Shown here piece after piece: positions 6,388 through 12,948 of a stretch of 25,229 nucleotides of DNA. Position numbers and translations under genes: made by a program. The stretch is from Patescibacteria group bacterium (GTDB taxonomy: Bacteria; Patescibacteriota; Minisyncoccia; UBA6257; Colwellbacteraceae). The stretch spans positions 1 through 25,229 of the forward strand of contig JAMCXR010000028.1 of assembly GCA_023474185.1 (NCBI GenBank), in the 5' to 3' direction. Below the pieces are notes generated by a model. The model saw only the letters and a list, made by a program, of their open reading frames with translations. It had not been told where the DNA came from and did no database searches. Numbering within the stretch: position 1 is the first letter of the stretch; every line of letters starts with the position of its first letter.

Positions 6388-6909
6388 TCACCTACTTACT
6401 GGGAGCCCTAGTTTATGTAGCGGCAGATAATTGAAGTAATACTGGCACCCGACGGAAATAACATAGTCGAGCACATCTTTGTATTCCGGCTTCTTGAACC
6501 AGTCGTTGAGGATATAGATATACTCCACTTCGATGTTGAGCGGAGCCATCAATTTTTTATACTGCTTTTTCTTGAAGTCGCAGGTCTGCAATTTTTCGTC
6601 CACCGATCCGGCGACTTTCTGAAACTTCATCTCGATGATGAAAAGCGTGTTGTTGGTGATGACATAAATCGCCTCGTCGGGAAACAATCGCTTTGAAATA
6701 TATTTACGCCAACTTACTTTCTGCGAATCGAGGTAGCGGTATAGTCCCTGCTTGCGGTAGCTCCGCGCAACCTCCTTGTCGTTAAAGTAGATGATGCTAC
6801 CCTTCACCGAATATCCCTTTGCCTTCGAGAGAATGGAGAGGATGTCGCGCTCTTTCTCGAAGTTCAAGCCCGTCATTGTATTGCCGCCGCCTTTACCCTT
6901 CTCAATCAT
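6388..6909 (-). CDS. PD-(D/E)XK restriction endonuclease (type II candidate)
   Basis: This 173-residue protein has a PD-(D/E)XK core: FPDEAIYVI with D78, then TLFIIEMKFQ with E93 and K95. It is followed by AGSVDEKLQTCDFKKKQYKKL, a pattern I associate with type II restriction enzymes and related nucleases. It follows the methyltransferase with an ATGA overlap (6906-6909), so the methyltransferase is made first and the nuclease is translationally coupled. This order helps protect the host when the cassette enters a new cell. An in-frame ATG at 6876 (MTGLNFEKERD) could be the true start, but the ATGA overlap favours 6909. The cleavage site cannot be read from sequence. Confidence 0.75.
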   Translation of the reverse strand: MIEKGKGGGNTMTGLNFEKERDILSILSKAKGYSVKGSIIYFNDKEVARSYRKQGLYRYLDSQKVSWRKYISKRLFPDEAIYVITNNTLFIIEMKFQKVAGSVDEKLQTCDFKKKQYKKLMAPLNIEVEYIYILNDWFKKPEYKDVLDYVISVGCQYYFNYLPLHKLGLPVSR

Positions 6910-7724
6910 TTTTTAGTGAGTTTATTTTTTAAGTTTTTATCTAATTCCTCGAACCTTTTAATGGATACATCCAAAAACTTCTTATCGGTGTCAATCCCGA
7001 CGAAGTTGCGGCCGTAGAGGTACGCGGCGATTCCGGTCGTTGAGCTTCCGGTGAACGGGTCGAGGACGAGATCGCCTTTGTTGGTGCTCGCAAGGACGAT
7101 GCGCTTCAGCAAGTCCTCCGGCTTCTGCGTGGGGTGCTTGCCGAATTTTTTCTCAATCGTTTTCGGCGTGCCGATAGCCCAAACGGAGCGCATCTGCATC
7201 TTCGGCTTTTTGATAAAATCCTCCGGCCATTCGCCGTTCTTCATCGCGTTGTAGTTAAAGATGTGTTTCGCGCTCTTATCCTTCCGCGCCCATACTAGCG
7301 TTTCATGGCTCGCCGTGAAGTAGCGGCAACTCAAGTTCGGCGATGCGTTCGGTTTGAACCAAGCGATGTCGTTCAAAATATGGTATCCGGCAACCTGCAA
7401 CGCGAAGCCACACTGATAGATGGAATGATAGGTGCCACTGATCCAGATCGTGCCGTGCGGTTTCAGCACCCGTTTCGCCGCCTTCACCCATTCGAGGTGA
7501 AACTCAAAATCTTTCTTGAGGCCGTTGCTCTTGTCCCACTCGCCCTTGTTCACGCTCACGCGCCGTCCAGCGTGAACCGTGAATCCGCCGTTGGAAAGCA
7601 GGTAGGGCGGATCGGCAAAAACCATGTCCACCGAGTTTTCTGGAAGTTCGCCTAAAACTTCCAAGCAATCGGCATGGTAAAGCTTAAACTTCGGTTTTTC
7701 GTAGTATGACTTGCGGGTGGGCAT
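6906..7724 (-). CDS. site-specific DNA methyltransferase, beta class (probable N6-adenine)
   Basis: This 272-residue protein has the beta-class motif order. Catalytic motif IV is ADPPYLLSNGG (DPPY at 38-41), followed by VSVNKGEWDK, a target-recognition region with LSCRYFTASHETLVWARK, then GKHPTQKPEDLL and the AdoMet-binding motif DPFTGSSTTG near the C terminus. It most resembles the DpnA, HinfI and MboII methyltransferase groups. GATC- or GAAGA-like targets are therefore guesses, not calls. The third Gly of the FxGxG loop is Ser. It forms a restriction-modification pair with the overlapping downstream nuclease and is cargo of the integrated element. Confidence 0.88.
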   Translation of the reverse strand: MPTRKSYYEKPKFKLYHADCLEVLGELPENSVDMVFADPPYLLSNGGFTVHAGRRVSVNKGEWDKSNGLKKDFEFHLEWVKAAKRVLKPHGTIWISGTYHSIYQCGFALQVAGYHILNDIAWFKPNASPNLSCRYFTASHETLVWARKDKSAKHIFNYNAMKNGEWPEDFIKKPKMQMRSVWAIGTPKTIEKKFGKHPTQKPEDLLKRIVLASTNKGDLVLDPFTGSSTTGIAAYLYGRNFVGIDTDKKFLDVSIKRFEELDKNLKNKLTKK

Positions 7725-7751
7725 GAATGAATGAGAAGTTTGCTTAACACC

Positions 7752-7780
7752 ATTTTATCAAAAAAAATGGTTCCGGTAAA
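7752..7780 (-). promoter_or_regulatory. promoter of the restriction-modification operon
   Basis: On the minus strand TTTACC (7775-7780) and TAAAAT (7752-7757) are 17 bp apart. The methyltransferase ATG at 7724 follows 27 bases after the -10 box, and no Shine-Dalgarno site is seen. The promoter lies in the 150-bp unique spacer beside the outer 409-bp arm. Confidence 0.55.
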
Positions 7781-7874
7781 TCGGATTTTAAGGGAGTTTT
7801 ATAATCTCTTGCCCGCGCATCGGGCGGGTTGGGGCAAGGGCAAGAACCCTTGCTTTGTCCTCTCTTGGAGGACG

Positions 7875-8283
7875 CGCCAAAAGGAGGGGTTAAGGGGAGG
7901 AATTGCGGCGCGTCCTCATGTGAAGCCCCGGAGCCCCGAGCCGCAGCGAGGGGCGGAGGGGCTGAACACCACCCGTTAGGGAGTGTTGTCGGGGGTGAGA
8001 AGTTTTGGAAAAAGTCAGGTTGTATGGGACAAAACTGCCCATCTACCCCTTCGTTCTAGAACGTAGGGGTCAACGTAGGGGTAAACGAAGAGGTAATGTC
8101 TCCAAGGAGGTATTGTCGGGGGTAGGAGTTTTTGGGAAAAGCTCGGCGGATACAGGGCGGAACAGCCCAAAAGGTAGTCGTTCTGGAACGACCCCCTCAA
8201 CGACCCCTCTTGCGGGATGTGGCTACTCCTCAAAATCTGGGTTATCTTGGTAGAAAGTTCGGATTTTGTTCAGGAGGGACAGC
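7875..8283. repeat. 409-bp inverted repeat, outer arm
   Basis: This is the perfect inverted partner of 4440-4848. Between the methyltransferase start (7724) and 8335 this arm and a 150-bp spacer are all there is; I see no gene. In the predicted circle it would be contiguous with 2166-2262, rebuilding a second 502-bp repeat. Confidence 0.97.
8061..8096 (+). repeat. three 12-bp iteron-like units (outer arm)
   Basis: Mirror copy of the units at 4627-4662: ACGTAGGGGTCA, ACGTAGGGGTAA and ACGAAGAGGTAA in tandem on the plus strand, next to the CGTTCTAGAACG palindrome at 8052-8063. Confidence 0.6.
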
Positions 8284-8295
8284 TATAGTGACGCA
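8268..8295 (+). other. attR: right junction of the element
   Basis: The right end reads GGAGGGA-CAGC-TATAGTGA. Identity with the inner repeat stops after C8283. The predicted empty site is therefore TCCGG-CAGC-TATAGTGA, i.e. tRNA-Gln followed directly by the DNA now at 8284. Confidence 0.6.
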
Positions 8296-8334
8296 GTATC
8301 GAGCATGACCGGAGACCGTAAATATAAATATATA

Positions 8335-9083
8335 ATGTCTATCGATAAGAAAAATTATTATAAAACCATAATCGATGATGAGTGGATATTATCCAAAGAC
8401 GCAGAAGCAACTTATGGCGAGTATTTTAATCATACTAAAATGTCATCTGCTTGTTTTTCGGACTTATTGAGGGGCAGGATTTTAGAGCAACAACGTTCAT
8501 TCGTTTCTTTTCTCAGGTGCGCAATCACGCCGTTTTAGCGCTTCTATCACTTATAAGGAAACATGATGTTCAAGCAAATATGAATTTTAGACAGATGATT
8601 GAACATAGCCGATTAGCAGTATACGCCCTACACAACAATAATGAATCTGATTTTTATTACTATGACGAGAAGGGCGTTGCGCACCAAAAGAGAAGAGTTA
8701 AAAGCAAATCACGAGCATATTTGGATAATAACTTTAAAGACGAGGCTAATACTCTTAATGGGAACGAGGGTCTAGTAAGTAAAAATTTTGCTCATGCAGA
8801 TATAATGAATGCGCTTTCGAATACAGATCCGACGGAAGTGGGGGTTTGGATTGATTTTTTTGATAACCAAGATAGCAACCTGACGTGGATTACTCGCCAC
8901 CATCTCTGGTTTCTAGCCAACCAGAGCCTGGGATTACTTAGACTATTTGAGAAAGCTAATACCAATAATTTGCTAAAAATTTCTAAAGAAATAAGTTTAG
9001 AAATAGCCTCTCTTTTTAAAGAAAACGAAAAATTGGAGTCTAAAATTAAGCAAGAGATAAATGAAAGACGCAATACCTCTTAA
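8335..9083 (+). pseudogene. unknown helical protein, interrupted by a frameshift
   Basis: Two overlapping frames make one apparent protein. The first (ATG 8335) begins MSIDKKNYYKTIIDDEW and would end at 8538. The second runs to 9083 and is only accessible earlier from a TTG at 8451. Joining them by a -1 shift at the T run 8454-8458 gives a smooth sequence (...MSSACF then FGLIEGQDFRATTFIRFF). The long C-terminal part is helical (FRQMIEHSRLAVYAL, FFDNQDSNLTWITRHHLWFLANQSLGLL) and vaguely like DUF5677-type proteins; no function is claimed. The gene is much richer in A+T than its neighbours, suggesting transfer. It could be a decayed gene, a sequencing error, or a gene using frameshifting. Confidence 0.5.
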
Positions 9084-9159
9084 ACCGAGATGATTCATTT
9101 AAGATCGTTTCCACCCAGTTCGAAACAAATTCTTAATTTTATAAGGTAAAATCAAAACT

Positions 9160-9624
9160 ATGAAAATAACTATTTGCGGTAGTATAGGGTTTTATAAAGA
9201 AATGGAAACCGCCAGAGACGAGCTTATTAAATTCGGGCACGAAGTTAAAATCCCCGAATTAACTCTCGAAGTTCCCCCAGAATTCGGGGAAGGGAGGAAA
9301 ATTTATTTCGGCCAATACGTTGAACAAAACGGAGGGATAGATGCCTTTCCATCCAAACACAAGATATGGGATCTTAAAGAAGGCGCCATTAACGACCACT
9401 TTTTAAAAATAGACTGGTGCGAAGGAATCTTGGTTGTTAATCACGAAAAGAGAGGCATCCGGGGCTATGTCGGCGGCAACACCCTGATTGAAATCGGCGT
9501 CGCCTTCTATCTTAAGAAGAAAATCTACATTCTGAACCAGGTTTCCTCAAATCTTTCGTACAAACAAGAGATTATGGGTATGAAGCCGACAATACTAAAC
9601 GGCAATCTAGCTGGATTAAAATAA
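9160..9624 (+). CDS. nucleoside 2-deoxyribosyltransferase-like protein
   Basis: The 154-residue protein has the Rossmann-like pattern of the nucleoside 2-deoxyribosyltransferase/DUF4406 group. It starts MKITICGSIGFYKEM, with a basic/hydrophobic strand after it (GHEVKIPEL). It then has DWCEGILVVNHEKRGIRGYVGGNTLIEIGVAFYLKKKIYILN, where the Asp in the WCEG strand and the Glu of LIEIGVA take the positions of family active-site acids. Relatives exchange the base on a deoxynucleoside or hydrolyse the N-glycosidic bond; some act in defence or nucleotide salvage. Substrate is unknown. It stands alone on the plus strand with a TAAAAT box (9147-9152) close to the start. Confidence 0.6.
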   Translation: MKITICGSIGFYKEMETARDELIKFGHEVKIPELTLEVPPEFGEGRKIYFGQYVEQNGGIDAFPSKHKIWDLKEGAINDHFLKIDWCEGILVVNHEKRGIRGYVGGNTLIEIGVAFYLKKKIYILNQVSSNLSYKQEIMGMKPTILNGNLAGLK

Positions 9625-9670
9625 TCCCTTAAGTTAAAAGTTTAATATAAAAAGGCAATCTAATATTCCG

Positions 9671-9775
9671 ATGTCCAGAATTTCAATTCTGACCGAGGAG
9701 CACGGCATCACTTCAAAATTGGTTGGTTTAGGGTCTTTGACAAGTATTTGGTGGCTAAAAAATAAAGGTCGCTAA
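9671..9775 (+). CDS. possible 34-residue peptide
   Basis: A short frame from ATG 9671 reads MSRISILTEEHG at its start and WWLKNKGR at its end. It contains the block that recurs in degenerate form at 10179-10210, where an extra A breaks the frame. The product is not recognised. It may be the remnant of a longer gene, a real micro-protein, or non-coding. There is no clear ribosome-binding site. Confidence 0.3.
   Translation: MSRISILTEEHGITSKLVGLGSLTSIWWLKNKGR
9675..9707 (+). repeat. dispersed ~32-bp repeat, copy 1
   Basis: GAATTTCAATTCTGA followed by CCGAGGAGCACGGCA matches copy 2 at 10179-10210 with three substitutions and a one-base indel in that span. Confidence 0.6.
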
Positions 9776-9796
9776 TCAAACAAATAAATTAAACTA

Positions 9797-10012
9797 ATGG
9801 AATATCTAAATCAACCAGTCTGGAGAAAAGAAGGTAACTTCTTTGTGCTTTACAAGGCAGATTTTACAACCGATGAGAAGCCTGGATTTTCTGAGCACAC
9901 TTCTGTTTCAAGTGGAAATGCATTAGAGGTTGGACGTTTTGCTACACTTGAAGAACTCCAACAAAAAAGTATAGAGCTTTTTGAACAAAAGACTAGGAAA
10001 ATTAGTGATTAA
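9797..10012 (+). CDS. small hypothetical protein, 71 residues
   Basis: The product starts MEYLNQPVWRKEGNFFVLYK and ends in a charged helix (LEELQQKSIELFEQKTRKISD). There is no signal peptide, membrane segment or cysteine. The sequence suggests a small alpha/beta cytoplasmic protein; no family is recognised. It is followed eight bases later by a strong hairpin, which supports an independent short transcript. Confidence 0.5.
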   Translation: MEYLNQPVWRKEGNFFVLYKADFTTDEKPGFSEHTSVSSGNALEVGRFATLEELQQKSIELFEQKTRKISD

Positions 10013-10019
10013 TAAAACA

Positions 10020-10052
10020 ATTCTCCAACGTAATAAAATTACGTTGGAGAAT
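10020..10052. terminator. hairpin after the 71-residue gene
   Basis: A perfect 14-bp stem (ATTCTCCAACGTAA / TTACGTTGGAGAAT) encloses a 5-nt loop. No long T run follows on the plus strand; an A-rich stretch before it would give U residues on the minus strand. The next 190 bases hold only a 22-codon frame (10084-10152), the second repeat copy and small stems. Confidence 0.5.
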
Positions 10053-10178
10053 AACTAAATCTTTTAAGATTATCAAATAAAAAATGAAGAAATGCCGATA
10101 TTGGGTTCACTTGAAAAACCGACCAGGACGGGTCATTAATTCCCTATTCTAGCCTAGAGAAAGGCTCTATAGTTCTTA

Positions 10179-10210
10179 CCGAATCTCAGTTCTGAACCGA
10201 GGAGCACAGC
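10179..10210 (+). repeat. dispersed ~32-bp repeat, copy 2 (degenerate)
   Basis: GAATCTCAGTTCTGA followed by A and CCGAGGAGCACAGCA. It lies about 40 bases before the Nudix gene. A small stem CGGCA-TTAAG-TGCCG (10225-10239) follows, just before the start codon. Confidence 0.6.
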
Positions 10211-10247
10211 AGCTGTAGTAAGCACGGCATTAAGTGCCGATGTGTAT

Positions 10248-10694
10248 ATGACTAAAATAAATTATACTAACGAAGATTTAATTGATCACCACGCGATAGC
10301 TGCCGTCATTAAAAACAAAACTGGAGAGGTTTTAGTTCAAGAGCATATAAAGTATGGTTTTTGGACTATTCCTGTTGGGAAAGTGAAAAAAGATCAATCT
10401 ATTACTGATGGGCTAAAACAAGAAGTCTTTGAAGAGTGCAATTTAGAAGTCGAAAGTTGTAGGGAAGTCGTTGCCAGAAATTATTTATATTATAGAAACG
10501 GAAGCCGTATAAAAGTAATGGGTCATTTGTTTGAGATTATAAAATATAAAGGGGAGCTTCAAAACTTAGAGCCGCAAAAACACAAACAACAGCTATTTGT
10601 ACCAGTTAGCAAAATAATAAAATTACCGTACCTATCAGATCTTACATTATTGTATTTGGATCAGCTAGGATTGCACAGGCTGGCCCGTCTTTGA
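10248..10694 (+). CDS. Nudix hydrolase
   Basis: This 148-residue protein has a Nudix fold pattern: an entry strand (HHAIAAVIKNKTGEVLVQEH), then a Nudix box spanning GKVKKDQSITDG and LKQEVFEECNL. Compared with the consensus GX5EX7REUXEEXGU, the first Glu and the Arg are both Gln and the final Gly is Asn. The metal-binding E and EE of the helix are kept, so hydrolysis of a nucleoside-diphosphate-linked substrate is still likely. The substrate is unknown. ATG 10248 was preferred to GTG 10242, two codons earlier. Confidence 0.8.
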   Translation: MTKINYTNEDLIDHHAIAAVIKNKTGEVLVQEHIKYGFWTIPVGKVKKDQSITDGLKQEVFEECNLEVESCREVVARNYLYYRNGSRIKVMGHLFEIIKYKGELQNLEPQKHKQQLFVPVSKIIKLPYLSDLTLLYLDQLGLHRLARL

Positions 10695-10774
10695 TTTCAT
10701 TAAGAGCGGCAGTTTTAGTCAACATCCTTACCCTAAAGAGCGTGGCTTGGGTTTTGATCTCGCGTCTTTTGGTT

Positions 10775-10810
10775 AAAGAAAACCCGCCAAGCATCCATGC
10801 TTTAGCGGGC
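10775..10810 (-). terminator. terminator of the zinc-ribbon gene
   Basis: On the minus strand CCCGC-TAAAGCAT-GG-ATGCTT-GGCGGG folds into a stem (10783-10810) followed by TTTTCTTT (10775-10782). It lies 24 bases after the stop at 10834. Confidence 0.75.
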
Positions 10811-10833
10811 ACTATTTCGAGACTGAACAGGGG

Positions 10834-11019
10834 TTAGCCCCAGATTTCGAGCTCTCCTAGCTCGACGTCGAGGCTGCCGCATTCTCGGCACTGGACGGGA
10901 TCGCCATCGTAGCGGTCTTTGCCTTCCGCGATGTCACCTTCCTCATTCTCCCAGTCGAGGAGGACTCCGGTGTGGCCACAAGAAAGACACCTGTACGGGG
11001 TTCGATGAGCGTTTTTCAC
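10834..11019 (-). CDS. small zinc-ribbon protein
   Basis: The product is about 61 residues with two CxxC knuckles, YRCLSCGH and VQCRECGS, separated by an acidic stretch (DWENEEGDIAEGKDRYDGD) and followed by an acidic end. This spacing fits one treble-clef or ribbon zinc site. GTG 11019 was chosen because AAGGAG lies eight bases before it. An in-frame ATG at 11115 would add 32 residues unlike the rest, across a hairpin (11053-11066). Function is unknown; nucleic-acid or protein binding is typical for such small ribbons. The gene stands alone, with its own terminator and a palindrome in its leader. Confidence 0.6.
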   Translation of the reverse strand: MKNAHRTPYRCLSCGHTGVLLDWENEEGDIAEGKDRYDGDPVQCRECGSLDVELGELEIWG

Positions 11020-11079
11020 ACACAAAACTCCTTTTGGAAAAATTCGGGCCAGTCCCCTAACGGGGATTTTCTTTAAGGT

Positions 11080-11092
11080 ACTTGTCTCAAGT
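11080..11092. promoter_or_regulatory. palindrome in the zinc-ribbon gene leader, possible operator
   Basis: ACTTG-TCT-CAAGT is a perfect 5-3-5 inverted repeat. It lies 17 bp after a TTGACA on the minus strand (11110-11115), where a -10 box would be expected, but no good -10 is seen. A second small stem, TCCCC-TAAC-GGGGA, follows at 11053-11066. Confidence 0.3.
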
Positions 11093-11210
11093 AACATAAT
11101 ATTGGAATTTGTCAAGTATATCGAGGCACGCCTTAATATTAGAGTATCTAGGTTGAGAAAATTGGCTCACCCCGAGACATACAACGATTTTGGGTAGTTA
11201 AAGGTTTTTA

Positions 11211-11237
11211 AAAGTCGGCCCTAGAGCCGACTTTTTT
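11211..11237. terminator. intrinsic terminator, probably of the export operon
   Basis: A 9-bp stem AAAGTCGGC/GCCGACTTT with 6-nt loop is followed by a T run on the plus strand (to 11237) and by TTTTAAAAA on the minus strand. It lies just after the stop of the minus-strand gene at 11248. Confidence 0.75.
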
Positions 11238-11247
11238 CATACAAATC

Positions 11248-11667
11248 TTACTGCCCGAACCCTCCCGGACCTTGGCCGCTGCCGCGGAGCTGGATCGAGC
11301 TGGCGGTGAAGCTGCCGTCCGAGTTCTGCGTTCCGCTTATAACTACAGTCGATCCTGTAGCGACCGAGTTTATCGACGAAGGGGTCGGTTTCTCAACCGG
11401 GGTCGAAGTCGCGTAAAACACGATCTCGGAGTTACCGTTCGGCAGAGCAATCGTCAAACTCTGAGCGTCCTTGGATAAAACCGTTCCGCTCACGACGTTA
11501 ATTCCGTTAGCTCCTCCGCGAGCGGCAAATCTTTGGGCAAAAGATCCGCCGGAAGCCAGCCTATTGGCCGCTTGGTTGACAGATGACTTGCCTAAAAACA
11601 TTCCCCCGAAGAAGAACACAACGGCTATCGCCGCCCAAATTATGTATTTTGAATATTTTTTAATCAT
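11248..11667 (-). CDS. membrane-anchored DUF5666-like protein
   Basis: The 139-residue protein has one N-terminal membrane helix (IIWAAIAVVFFFGGMFLG) and a Gly/Ala-rich linker. A beta domain follows (VVSGTVLSKDAQSLTIALPNG...TGSTVVISGTQNSDGSFTASSIQL), a pattern of the OB-like DUF5666 group, and the protein ends in a Gly/Gln tail. It lies 33 bp after the permease stop on the same strand and is probably the last gene of the export operon. I infer an extracytoplasmic accessory of the transporter. No catalytic residues are seen. Confidence 0.65.
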   Translation of the reverse strand: MIKKYSKYIIWAAIAVVFFFGGMFLGKSSVNQAANRLASGGSFAQRFAARGGANGINVVSGTVLSKDAQSLTIALPNGNSEIVFYATSTPVEKPTPSSINSVATGSTVVISGTQNSDGSFTASSIQLRGSGQGPGGFGQ

Positions 11668-11700
11668 TTTTCTATCGTTAAATCCGACCTTTTAATTTCC

Positions 11701-12942
11701 TTACTCGTATCGCAATGCCTCGATCGGGTTCAGTCTTGCCGCGCGGACAGCCGGATAGTAACCGAAAATTATTCCTATTCCGGCGGAGACGCAAAAGGCC
11801 AATACAATCGAGCCGATGGAAACAACGGTATTTATGGAAGTAATCGATGAGACGACAGAAGCCGCTATCCACCCCAAAACTATGCCTATCGCCCCCCCGC
11901 CGAAAGTGAGCATCACCGCCTCCGCCAGAAACTGCATGGTGATATCCTTCTTCTTGGCGCCGATGGCTTTGCGCAAGCCTATTTCCCTCGTTCGTTCCGT
12001 GACAGTGGTTAGCATCATATTCATAATCCCGATTCCGCCCACCAGCAGCGAGATTCCGGCGATGGCCGCAAGCAGCGTGGTGAAAGTACCGGTCACCGAA
12101 GAAGCGGCGGCAACTATATCGGCCTGGTTGATTATATTGAAGTCTGCCTGCTGCGGGTCGGAAATGCCGTGCCTTTGAAGCAGCAACGTCGTAATCTCGT
12201 TTTGTACCTGTGTCATCGCCTGCTGGCTTTGAGCCTCAACATCGACCTCCGTTAGATAAGAAGAGCTTCCCAGGAGGAAGTGCTGGGCGACGGAAAGAGG
12301 GACGAAAATCATATCGTCCTGGTTGTTGAAAGCATTACCGCCTTTGGATTGGGTGACGCCGACCACCGTAAAATCGACATTTTTGATGCGAATAATCTGT
12401 CCTATGGCCATATCCGGCGTAGCCGTCGCCACCGAATTGCCGAAAAGGTTTTGAAGAACCGTTGGCCCGATAACAGCGACCATTGCCGAAGAATTTACAT
12501 CCGAATCGGTAACGAATCTTCCTTGATCAACTTGCACGTTTCTGACTTGCGGATAAGCCGAATCCACGCCCATCACGGTGGTAAAAGTGTTGGAGCCCCG
12601 ATAAATAACCTGGTACCGGCCGCTAACCTCCGGAGAAATGGCCGCAACTCCCGGCAGCTGCGCAATCGCATTACTGTCGTTCGGCGTCAAAGTCTCGGCG
12701 CTACCCAAACCGGAGCTGACGGTTGATCCGAAGCTTCTCGAAGCCCCGGGGATGACGACCAAAAGGTTTGAGCCCAGCGACTGGATGCTGGATTGAATAG
12801 TTCCCTGCGCCCCCTGCCCTATCGCCGTTAAAGCGATGACGGAAGCGATGCCGATTACGATGCCAAGCATCGTCAGTCCCGTCCGCACCTTGTTGACCGT
12901 TACAGCCAGAAAAGTTTCTTCGAATAAATCTTCGGTTGTCAT
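11701..12942 (-). CDS. MacB-like ABC transporter permease
   Basis: The 413-residue protein has the MacB/FtsX plan. One N-terminal membrane helix (TGLTMLGIVIGIASVIALTA) is followed by an extracytoplasmic domain of about 220 residues. Three C-terminal helices then surround GIGIMNMMLTTVTERTREIGLRKAIGAKKKDI, the conserved FtsX-domain signature. It should work as a dimer with the ATPase encoded six bases upstream and the adaptor before it. Together these would form a mechanotransmission exporter for peptides, lipids or drugs; the cargo is unknown. A partner like TolC would not be expected if the cell lacks an outer membrane. Confidence 0.88.
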   Translation of the reverse strand: MTTEDLFEETFLAVTVNKVRTGLTMLGIVIGIASVIALTAIGQGAQGTIQSSIQSLGSNLLVVIPGASRSFGSTVSSGLGSAETLTPNDSNAIAQLPGVAAISPEVSGRYQVIYRGSNTFTTVMGVDSAYPQVRNVQVDQGRFVTDSDVNSSAMVAVIGPTVLQNLFGNSVATATPDMAIGQIIRIKNVDFTVVGVTQSKGGNAFNNQDDMIFVPLSVAQHFLLGSSSYLTEVDVEAQSQQAMTQVQNEITTLLLQRHGISDPQQADFNIINQADIVAAASSVTGTFTTLLAAIAGISLLVGGIGIMNMMLTTVTERTREIGLRKAIGAKKKDITMQFLAEAVMLTFGGGAIGIVLGWIAASVVSSITSINTVVSIGSIVLAFCVSAGIGIIFGYYPAVRAARLNPIEALRYE

Positions 12943-12948
12943 TGGGTT

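Larger units (their letters stand above)
2166..8283. mobile_element. integrated 6.1-kb element with two inverted-repeat pairs, at the tRNA-Gln 3' end
   Basis: The element is bounded by CAGC at 2166-2169 (in the tRNA 3' end) and CAGC at 8280-8283. It contains a serine recombinase with a coupled HhH-GPD-like gene, and a restriction-modification cassette. Each half is enclosed by perfect inverted repeats: 2166-2262 with 4347-4443, and 4440-4848 with 7875-8283. The sequence made by joining the two outer ends equals, base for base over 502 bp, the reverse complement of 4347-4848. I therefore infer a circular form of 6,114 bp with two inverted 502-bp repeats and two unique halves of 2,084 and 3,026 bp. 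A misassembly or a stepwise double insertion remains possible. No replication protein is recognised. Confidence 0.75.

Noticed and set aside
4440..8283. Composite transposon or paired MITE explanation for the 409-bp arms
   Set aside because: No terminal inverted repeat within an arm, no target-site duplication beside the outer ends, and no transposase. The fit of all three CAGC junctions to one att core explains the arms better, though the distinction rests on inference.
10084..10152. 22-codon frame with Cys and basic residues
   Set aside because: Too short, no ribosome-binding site, and no similarity to anything in the window; mentioned only as content of the gap.
12280..12726. Plus-strand open frames inside the export operon and other long genes
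   Set aside because: They lie wholly within well-supported minus-strand genes and follow from their codon bias.
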